From Chlamydiia bacterium (lineage in GTDB: Bacteria; Chlamydiota; Chlamydiia; Chlamydiales; JAAZZY01): 6,748 bases of DNA. The stretch covers positions 1 to 6,748 of the forward strand of contig JAAZZY010000083.1 of assembly GCA_014239035.1 (NCBI GenBank), written 5' to 3'. The translations under genes and the position numbers were made by a program. This document shows positions 1 to 5,670 of this stretch, piece after piece (positions within the stretch are counted from its first letter, which is position 1; each line of letters opens with the position of its first letter). The notes under the pieces were generated by a model. It saw nothing but the letters and a program-made list of their open reading frames with translations. It ran no database searches and was not told the DNA's origin.

Positions 1-860
1 GGGCCTCTTGTGGTTTATCTAAAGCAAAAGAGCTTGGTGCAAAAAAAATAGCTATTGCAACCAATGGAAATGCTGGAGAGGCATGGGCAATGTATGCTGC
101 ACGCGGAGGCATTCCTATTTCAGTCATCATGCCCATAGATGCACAAAATACAACAAAAATGATCTGCAAAGCAGTAGGCGCCAAGACCTATCTCATCAAA
201 GGAATGATCTCCGATGCTGGGCAGTATATTGAAGAGCAAAAAGTCATCAACAATTGGTTTGATGTCTCCACACTCAAAGAGCCCTATCGATTAGAAGGAA
301 AAAAAACCATTACGCTCGAAATAATAGAGCAAATGGGCTGGAAATTCCCTGATGTGATCGTTTTTCCAACTGGTGGAGGCATATCTATTGCAGCAGCCTA
401 TAAGGCGTGTTGTGAACTTAAAGAACTTGGCTGGGTTAAGGGCAAACTTCCTCGTTTAGTTGCCGTGCAAGCTCAAGGGTGTGCTCCTTTAGAAAAAGCA
501 TTTAATGCTAAAGCACAAACAACAGAGTTTTTCCAAGGGGCCCATACAATGGCCAATGGTCTGCGTGTACCTAAACCTTTCTGCGACTTCATGGTTTTAG
601 ATGCTATTTATAAAAGTGATGGCTGCGCCATTTCAGTCCATGATGATGAAATGATCGAAAGTATTTCTCGCGTAGGAAAAAGTGAAGGTTTATTTCTATG
701 CCCAGAAGCTGGAGCTTGCATCTCTGGAATAGAAAAGCTTAAGAAAATGAAGATCATCAGCGCTGATGATCATATTGTGCTCTTAGGAAGTGGCAGCGGC
801 CTTAAATATAAAAATCTCATTAAAGTAGATGATTTGGAAGTTTTAGATGCGGTTAAATAA
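1..860 (+). CDS. thrC: Threonine synthase, C-terminal two thirds (5' end cut by window edge)
   Basis: This enzyme is a PLP-dependent cytoplasmic protein that converts O-phosphohomoserine to threonine. The frame is open from base 3 and gives 285 visible residues; the usual length is about 400, so roughly 120 N-terminal residues are missing. These include the PLP-binding lysine of the SFK-x-R motif, expected a few codons left of the edge. Visible signatures, numbered from the first visible residue, are TNGNAG (20-25), the ISDAG and WFDVSTLKEPYR-EGKK stretches typical of the compact bacterial threonine synthases, the phosphate-binding loop PTGGG (122-126), VAVQAQGCAP, and the C-terminal GSGSGLKY (262-269). 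These separate it from the related threonine dehydratases and cysteine synthases. ATG codons such as the one at 90 are internal, because family similarity continues upstream of them. The stop lies inside the next gene, which starts at 847, so the two are probably co-transcribed. Family assignment is firm; exact substrate is inferred from similarity. Confidence 0.93.
   Translation, partial: ASCGLSKAKELGAKKIAIATNGNAGEAWAMYAARGGIPISVIMPIDAQNTTKMICKAVGAKTYLIKGMISDAGQYIEEQKVINNWFDVSTLKEPYRLEGKKTITLEIIEQMGWKFPDVIVFPTGGGISIAAAYKACCELKELGWVKGKLPRLVAVQAQGCAPLEKAFNAKAQTTEFFQGAHTMANGLRVPKPFCDFMVLDAIYKSDGCAISVHDDEMIESISRVGKSEGLFLCPEAGACISGIEKLKKMKIISADDHIVLLGSGSGLKYKNLIKVDDLEVLDAVK
836..840 (+). promoter_or_regulatory. 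Ribosome binding site for the reductase gene
   Basis: GGAAG lies six bases before the ATG at 847, inside the end of the threonine synthase gene. It supports the overlapping start at 847, which also gives the short N-terminal lead usual before the TGASSGLG motif of these reductases. Confidence 0.55.
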
Positions 861-1692
861 ACAGTACGATCAGAAGGTTATTTGGATAACAGGCGCCTCA
901 TCAGGTCTTGGCAGAGAACTTGCTATTGCTCTTGCGGCCTACGATGTAAAATTAATCTTATCATCAAGGCAAGAAACCAAACTTAGAGAAACACAAAAAC
1001 TTGCCAATTTAGAGGCTGAACGCTGCTTAATTCTTCCAATGGATCTTACGACAATAAAAGAAGAACAAATTAAAATGATCAGCGATCGAATATTACTCAA
1101 ATTTGGGAAATTGGATCTACTGATTCATAATGCATCACTATCCCAACGATCTCTTGCTCACCAAACAATCAATGAAGTAGACCGAAAAATTATGGAGACT
1201 AATTTCTTTGGGCCTGTGAAGCTCACCAAATATATCCTCCCAACCCTGCTCAAGAGCCTAGACCCTAGGATTGTAATCATCAGTAGCCTTGCCGGGAAAT
1301 TTGGCGTTCCTCTTCGATCAACCTATTGCGCAGCAAAACATGCTTTGCATGGTTTTTTTGAAGCAATGAAACTCGAGCTTCATAAAAAAATCAACGTCTC
1401 ATTTTTTGTTTTGGGCGGCGTAAAAACAGACTCTGCAATTCACGCTCTTAATGCAGATGGATCCCTGCATAGCCAGCTTGATCTTTGGCATAAGCGTAAT
1501 ATGCCAGCTGATAAGTGCGCTAAAGAAATTATTAAAAGGATCCATTCTAAAAAAGATGAGTGGGTCATTGGTCATGTTGAGAAATTTGGTATCTGGCTAA
1601 GGAAGCACTTCCCATCTTTGCACCAAAGAGCCTTACTTATTTTTTATACAAAAGATAAAGGAAACCTCGATCAAGAGCCTTCTGCAGACTGA
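847..1692 (+). CDS. Short-chain dehydrogenase/reductase, DHRS7-like
   Basis: A classical-type SDR of 281 residues with a Rossmann fold. The dinucleotide-binding motif TGASSGLG is at 15-22. Arg41 after strand 2 (SSR) suggests NADP(H) rather than NAD(H). The structural NNAG motif is altered to HNAS (94-97). The catalytic set is complete: Asn119, Ser147, Tyr160 and Lys164 (YCAAK). The stretches SQRSL after HNAS, SLAGKFGVPLRSTY, and KHAL-GFFEAMKLEL resemble the DHRS7/DHRS7B group, whose known members act on lipid, steroid or retinoid-like substrates, but the substrate here cannot be read from sequence. There is no signal peptide; a modestly hydrophobic C-terminal stretch (about 247-267) could touch a membrane. 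The start overlaps the threonine synthase stop by 14 bases, implying co-transcription. The 3' end overlaps the convergent membrane-protein gene by 22 bases. The SDR call is firm; the subfamily is probable. Confidence 0.9.
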   Translation: MRLNKQYDQKVIWITGASSGLGRELAIALAAYDVKLILSSRQETKLRETQKLANLEAERCLILPMDLTTIKEEQIKMISDRILLKFGKLDLLIHNASLSQRSLAHQTINEVDRKIMETNFFGPVKLTKYILPTLLKSLDPRIVIISSLAGKFGVPLRSTYCAAKHALHGFFEAMKLELHKKINVSFFVLGGVKTDSAIHALNADGSLHSQLDLWHKRNMPADKCAKEIIKRIHSKKDEWVIGHVEKFGIWLRKHFPSLHQRALLIFYTKDKGNLDQEPSAD

Positions 1693-2363
1693 TTTTTCAC
1701 ATCAAGAGTATTGACTTTAGCAAATACTTTTTGAGTCGCCTTTTTAACACCTCCCACTAGGAGGGTGACAAGGTACACATTGGCAGTCCAGTAATATCCG
1801 ATAGGTACAATTATGATAAAATAATGCCTTCCGAGTGCTTCCATAAAAGGAGCAGGCTCGTTGAGATAAAGAATGTTTTGATTAAAAGTCCTATTGTAGA
1901 AATAAGTGACTAGGCAGTACGCAAGAAAACCTACGACTCCTCTGTACATTGACCAACGAGATATGCGCCATCCTTTAATCCGAATAAAGTAGATACTCAT
2001 AAGAAGTGGAGCAATATGTTTGATCCAGTAGGCAACCCAAATAACGGGTAAGTCTTTAATCATGACTGAATATGGGTTGTTGGGCATTAAACAGATGAAG
2101 AAGCAACCTATCCATGTAAAAAAGAAAAAGACGTCAAAGATTAGCTGATTAAATTTAAAGAGTAGAAAAATGTTCATAAAAACGGCCACATTGCAGAGCC
2201 ACATAATTTGAGCAGGCTGACGCACAACAATGTCATAAACGCATAGAATCTGAGAGGCTATTAAAAGTGAGCCTAAAACCCAAAAAAACCGCACCCTGAA
2301 ATAAATTAATACTAGAGCGGCTACAGTAAAGCCTAAAACGAGGGCTGTCGATATAAAGCTCAT
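1671..2363 (-). CDS. Integral membrane protein, probably YwaF/TMEM164 family
   Basis: A 230-residue protein with about seven hydrophobic helices (near 5-22, 26-45, 52-70, 75-93, 106-128, 139-157, 180-205) and a short polar C-terminal tail, so an inner-membrane protein. The order of elements resembles the YwaF (TIGR02206)/TMEM164 family: a Cys at the start of helix 3 (MWLC, Cys57), a hydrophobic hairpin ending in a Pro-Asn turn (LMPNNPY), a His in helix 5 (IKHIAP, His116), then an N-x-x-x-LNEPAP segment and GRHYFIIIVPIGYYW near the end, where relatives have an N-Y-x-F-L-x-x-x-P and GPWPWY-like pattern. Human TMEM164 is reported as a Cys/His phospholipid acyltransferase; bacterial members are uncharacterised. 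The start is set by a strong AGGAG seven bases upstream. It follows aroK by 57 bases on the same strand and may be co-transcribed or use its own promoter. That it is a membrane protein is firm; the family is a pattern-level judgement. Confidence 0.85.
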   Translation of the reverse strand: MSFISTALVLGFTVAALVLIYFRVRFFWVLGSLLIASQILCVYDIVVRQPAQIMWLCNVAVFMNIFLLFKFNQLIFDVFFFFTWIGCFFICLMPNNPYSVMIKDLPVIWVAYWIKHIAPLLMSIYFIRIKGWRISRWSMYRGVVGFLAYCLVTYFYNRTFNQNILYLNEPAPFMEALGRHYFIIIVPIGYYWTANVYLVTLLVGGVKKATQKVFAKVNTLDVKNQSAEGS

Positions 2364-2370
2364 TAGAATT

Positions 2371-2375
2371 CTCCT
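2371..2375 (-). promoter_or_regulatory. Strong ribosome binding site for the membrane protein gene
   Basis: On the minus strand AGAGGAG ends seven bases before the ATG at 2363-2361. It is the best Shine-Dalgarno match I noticed in the window and fixes the start. It suggests this gene is translated independently, unlike the coupled aro genes. Confidence 0.8.
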
Positions 2376-2385
2376 CTTTTTCTTT

Positions 2386-2414
2386 GATCTAAGTCATTTA
2401 AGGGTCAAAGTCAA
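2386..2414 (-). promoter_or_regulatory. Possible weak promoter in the gap after aroK
   Basis: The 57-base gap 2364-2420 holds a minus-strand TTGACT (2409-2414, five of six matches to a -35 box) and, 17 bases on, TAGATC (2386-2391, only three of six matches to a -10 box). The arms CTTTGA (2382-2387) and TCAAAG (2405-2410) form an inverted repeat across it. No hairpin with a T-run is present in the gap, so read-through from aroK is also possible. A chance match cannot be excluded. Confidence 0.25.
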
Positions 2415-2420
2415 GAAATT

Positions 2421-2942
2421 TTAATCCGATAGAGCAATTCCTTCGAGCTTCTCAATAATTTCACTCTCAGAAAGCTGATCCAGCTCTAGAGTAACATCTG
2501 CAAGTTTTTGGAAGATGGGAAGACGTGCTTGATGCATCTTTTCAAAAGAACCTTCAAAATCCTTTGGGTCTAAGTAACTAGGAAGTCTTCCTTTCTTGAG
2601 ATAAAACCGTATAACCTCTTTACTTAAAGACAAATAGACAATCCTTCCAATTTTTTGAAGCATTTTGCAGCACGAAGGATTTAAAATGGTTCCTCCTCCA
2701 ACAGAAAGAACGGCTTTGTCAAGATTAAGTTTTTCTAAAACTCGCTCTTCTAGCTTCCTAAATCCTTCTTCTTTCAGTTCTTGATGAATTTGGTGAGCTG
2801 GTTTGCGCGACCCACTCTCTTTAAAATAGGCATCAATGATTAAGTCATCAGTGTCTAAAAATTTCCAATGCAGTTTTTTGGCTAGTAATTTTCCATATGT
2901 TGTCTTTCCGACACCCTTGAAACCCATTAAGATAATATTCAT
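2421..2942 (-). CDS. aroK: Shikimate kinase
   Basis: This enzyme phosphorylates shikimate with ATP to shikimate 3-phosphate in the cytoplasm. The length of 173 residues is normal. It has a Walker A loop GFKGVGKT (7-14), the DTDD motif (30-33) supplying the Mg/shikimate aspartates, Arg62 in FRKLE for shikimate binding, the GGG loop (82-84), the lid arginine in GRLPSYL (Arg119, with RLP in place of the common RPL), and Arg140 in ARLPIF. The segment between DTDD and FRKLE (about 34-60) is several residues longer than in E. coli AroK and is rich in charge. The ATG shares an ATGA overlap with the aroA stop. A GAGG four bases upstream (2947-2950), inside the aroA end, supports this start. It is the last aro gene of the block. 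In Chlamydiaceae the same gene is usually named aroL. Confidence 0.95.
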   Translation of the reverse strand: MNIILMGFKGVGKTTYGKLLAKKLHWKFLDTDDLIIDAYFKESGSRKPAHQIHQELKEEGFRKLEERVLEKLNLDKAVLSVGGGTILNPSCCKMLQKIGRIVYLSLSKEVIRFYLKKGRLPSYLDPKDFEGSFEKMHQARLPIFQKLADVTLELDQLSESEIIEKLEGIALSD

Positions 2943-4219
2943 ATAACCTCGATTTTAGCTCCTAGCTTTTGCATATCATTTACAAAGGAGGGATAGCTTT
3001 TGGAAATACAATCGACATCTATGATCTTGCTAGGTCCTTTGGCATGCAAAGCTGCAATAGTTAAAGACATGGCCATACGGTGATCATGGTAGGTGTTTAA
3101 AGTGGAACCGTTAAGTGGAGATGGATGCACAATTAACCCACCTGGTTTTTCTGTTATTTTAGCTCCCATTTTTTTGAGCTCAGCACTAATTGCTTTAATA
3201 CGATCTGACTCTTTTTTTCGAGCAATAGCAGCATTTTTAATATGCATATCACCTTTAGCAAATGAACCTACAACTGAGAGGATCGTAATAGCATCAATAT
3301 AGTCATTAATATCTAGCTCTTTTCCCACTAGATTAGAGCCTTCAATAGTTAGCTCTCTTCTTTCTTTATCATAAGAAATTAGTGCCCCCATTTTCTTAAA
3401 AGCCTCAAAGATCTTTTTATCTCCCTGAGGATCATCCATATTCATGTTATTCAAAGTAATTTTAGAGTTGCTTAAAAGAGCTGCTGCTGCAGGAAAAGCT
3501 GCCGAGGAGAAGTCGCCTGCAACAGTATAGTCAAAGGCCTTCAATATCTTTTTTCCAGTAACTTTATAGTGTTTATACTGATCGTTTTCATAGGGAATAT
3601 CAAATTTATCTAGCCAGTAGAGGGTCAAGTCAATCCAAGGCTTTTCTCCTGGGTCATTGACTTTGATTGTTGTCTCCCCTTCAAGAAAAGCGGCTAGCAT
3701 TAAAAGGCCAGACACAGGTTGTGAATCTTGCCCATTGATCAACACAGTGCCAGGCTTTGCTATGCCTTTGATTGCAATTGGTGCACAGTCATTATTTTTT
3801 AGACTGCGAGCTGATGCTCCTAGCTGCTTAAGAGCATCTATTAGAGGCTTTACGGGCCTGCGCGTTTGAATAGAATGATCACCTGTTAGGATTGTTTCAC
3901 CAGCGCCTAAAGCCGCTAAGGTTCCAATGAAACGCAAGACCTGCCCAGAATTTCCAGAATCTATTTCATCCTTTGGAGCATTAAAATGCCCAGCTGTTCC
4001 TCTGATAATTAAGTCATCTCCGTTCTCCTGAATTTCTGCTCCGATTTGGCGGCATGCTTTGATTGTATGGTGAATATCTGGAGAATCTAATCTCTTATAG
4101 ATATGACTTGTTCCTTGAGCCAAAGATGCAAAGATAATAGCCCTTATTGAATGTGACTTTGAAGAAGGGATATCGACTTTCCCAGACAAAATTGATGGAT
4201 GAACTATTAGATCTGTCAT
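2939..4219 (-). CDS. aroA: 3-phosphoshikimate 1-carboxyvinyltransferase (EPSP synthase)
   Basis: This enzyme joins PEP to shikimate 3-phosphate to give EPSP, the sixth step of the shikimate pathway. At 426 residues it is full length for the two-domain inside-out barrel. Visible landmarks: SSKSHSIR (19-26: Lys21, Ser22, Arg26 for shikimate phosphate), GNSGQVLRF (89-97), the PEP-contacting arginine in TRRPVKPL (120-126), QDSQ (164-167), DFSSAAF (236-242), the catalytic Asp309 in DYIDA, KKESDR (335-340), DHRMAM (379-384) and KSYPSF (407-412). The loop GNAGT of class I enzymes reads GNSGQ here, and the Pro101 position of the E. coli enzyme is Phe97. The overall pattern resembles chlamydial AroA as I remember it. 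The start overlaps the aroDE stop in ATGA and is preceded only by a weak purine-rich stretch, so its translation probably depends on coupling. Confidence 0.97.
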   Translation of the reverse strand: MTDLIVHPSILSGKVDIPSSKSHSIRAIIFASLAQGTSHIYKRLDSPDIHHTIKACRQIGAEIQENGDDLIIRGTAGHFNAPKDEIDSGNSGQVLRFIGTLAALGAGETILTGDHSIQTRRPVKPLIDALKQLGASARSLKNNDCAPIAIKGIAKPGTVLINGQDSQPVSGLLMLAAFLEGETTIKVNDPGEKPWIDLTLYWLDKFDIPYENDQYKHYKVTGKKILKAFDYTVAGDFSSAAFPAAAALLSNSKITLNNMNMDDPQGDKKIFEAFKKMGALISYDKERRELTIEGSNLVGKELDINDYIDAITILSVVGSFAKGDMHIKNAAIARKKESDRIKAISAELKKMGAKITEKPGGLIVHPSPLNGSTLNTYHDHRMAMSLTIAALHAKGPSKIIDVDCISKSYPSFVNDMQKLGAKIEVI

Positions 4220-5670
4220 AGCAGCTTTTCTTTCATCTTTGTTTTGAGATTTTTATCTTTTTTTGCATGCCATAGCTCATACTGCACAGCTGCCTGCTCT
4301 ACCCAGAAATCTTTTCCATTATAGGCAAAGCATTTCTTTTTCCTGGCAGATTCTACAAGAAAAGTGTCGTTAAAAACAGCATCAAAAACTATTTTATTGG
4401 GATGCAGGACATCTACTGGAACAATGCTTTGAGAGGGGTCTTTCATTCCAACAGATGTGGTATGAACTAAAATATCATAGTCACTTTCTTTAAGAAAATC
4501 AAGCTCTGTAAAAGACCTCCATTTAGCTTTAAACTTTACAGCAAGGCTCTTAGCTTTTGCATCCGTTCTATTTATAAACGTAATTTTAGCACCAGAATTT
4601 GAGAGTACAAAACCAAGTCCATGTGCTGTTCCTCCAGCTCCGATGATAACAACCTTTTTATTTTTGACCATACCATGTCTCTCAAAAAGTCTTAGAGCTC
4701 CGATTCCATCACTATTCATTCCAAAAATATTATTTCTTTTAAATAAGAGTGAATTAATAGAGCAAATATCTTTTTGTGAAGAAAGGCGCTGCGTCACAAA
4801 AGCTGAGACTTTCTCCTTATGGGGTATCGTTACAGACAACCCATAAAAATGAAGTTTTTTGGCCAGAGATAAAAACTCCTTGAGCTCATGAGGCTCAAGC
4901 TCAAAGTTTAGGTAAATACTATTAGTCTTACTCTGAGAAAAAAGAGAGTTATAGACTCTTATTCCTGGGCTCTGGTTTAAGGGTGTGCCAATGATTCCCA
5001 AAACCTTCGTGCTTTTATTTAATTTTGAATATCGATAGAGCTTATTTAACTCATCGACTGAGACTTGCCCACTTGCTAGTGCCTTGCATTCATCGAATGA
5101 AGCATAGGTGATGGGTTGGTTATATACTGGACCTAGAATACGGCTGATATATCCATGAGACCCCATGCTTATTCCAATGAAATCTTTAAACCTTTTCATA
5201 AGAATCAGCATCCTCATACCGTCAAGTGTCGAGATATGAGAGCATGCAATTTTGTATTTCCAGGCTTTAATTTTTTTCATCTCTTTGAGTTTTTTTTCAA
5301 CATCAGTAAGAGGCTCTTTAAATTGATGAAAAGATAGTATCAAACACGTTTTGGAATTATTAGCTTTAAGGTAGCTTATGAGGCTCGAATCTCTGTCATA
5401 TTCAAGATCTAGGTATGCTGGTTTGAGATCTATGATCTCTTTTAAAATTCCAGTCCGTTTTTTTAAAGAATGAAGTTTCTTTCCCCCTTCAGGCTTTGAT
5501 CTAAAGGTGAGAAGAAGTGGATATTTATAGATCAACTTTTCGATCTCTGAGACCAAAATATCTTCCATAAAATCAAGTCGGAGCTCTACAACATCTGCTT
5601 TTTTAAGAATTTTAGGGATAAGCTTTTTAGCATCTAGGAGCCTCTTCTCACCAACAGGTACAATAATCAT
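4216..5670 (-). CDS. aroDE: Bifunctional 3-dehydroquinate dehydratase (type I)/shikimate dehydrogenase
   Basis: A fusion of two consecutive pathway enzymes, 484 residues, turning 3-dehydroquinate into 3-dehydroshikimate and then, with NADPH, into shikimate. The type I dehydratase spans about 1-215: ELRLD (29-33), TFR (55-57), DLE (88-90), the general-base His115 in SFHQF, the Schiff-base Lys140 in KYKIA, ISR (175-177) and SGQVSV (200-205). The dehydrogenase spans about 222-470: GIIGTPLNQSPG (225-236), TIPHK with catalytic Lys285, Asn306, MNSDG with Asp321, the Rossmann loop GAGGTA (344-349), NRT (367-369, NADP-type) and VEQAAVQYELW with Gln459. The usual HSxSP shikimate-binding motif is changed to QSPGI, keeping one serine. 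Such fusions are known from chlamydiae and plants and are the best taxonomic marker here. The start forms an ATGA overlap with aroB, with a weak GGGA (5676-5679) five bases upstream. Confidence 0.97.
   Translation of the reverse strand: MIIVPVGEKRLLDAKKLIPKILKKADVVELRLDFMEDILVSEIEKLIYKYPLLLTFRSKPEGGKKLHSLKKRTGILKEIIDLKPAYLDLEYDRDSSLISYLKANNSKTCLILSFHQFKEPLTDVEKKLKEMKKIKAWKYKIACSHISTLDGMRMLILMKRFKDFIGISMGSHGYISRILGPVYNQPITYASFDECKALASGQVSVDELNKLYRYSKLNKSTKVLGIIGTPLNQSPGIRVYNSLFSQSKTNSIYLNFELEPHELKEFLSLAKKLHFYGLSVTIPHKEKVSAFVTQRLSSQKDICSINSLLFKRNNIFGMNSDGIGALRLFERHGMVKNKKVVIIGAGGTAHGLGFVLSNSGAKITFINRTDAKAKSLAVKFKAKWRSFTELDFLKESDYDILVHTTSVGMKDPSQSIVPVDVLHPNKIVFDAVFNDTFLVESARKKKCFAYNGKDFWVEQAAVQYELWHAKKDKNLKTKMKEKLL

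Noticed and set aside
1748..1767. Hairpin CACCTCC/GGAGGGTG as a possible terminator for the convergent genes
   Set aside because: It lies inside the membrane-protein coding sequence, needs a bulged base, and is not followed by a T-run in either direction.
3093..3302. Plus-strand open frame of 69 codons inside aroA
   Set aside because: It is antisense to a well-conserved part of aroA, has no recognisable domain, and its composition simply reflects the reverse complement of that gene.
3657..3869. Plus-strand open frame of 70 codons inside aroA
   Set aside because: It is the antisense shadow of conserved EPSP synthase sequence, with no independent support.
4643..4846. Plus-strand open frame of 67 codons inside aroDE
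   Set aside because: It is antisense to the dehydrogenase half, including its catalytic lysine and NADP loop; it has no domain of its own.
5155..5337. Plus-strand open frame of 60 codons inside aroDE
   Set aside because: It is antisense to the dehydratase active-site region; the Phe-rich translation mirrors Lys/Glu-rich coding sequence on the other strand.
4216..5670. AroDE as two genes joined by a sequencing error
   Set aside because: Both halves are complete in one frame with a normal linker, and the fusion is known from chlamydiae and plants.
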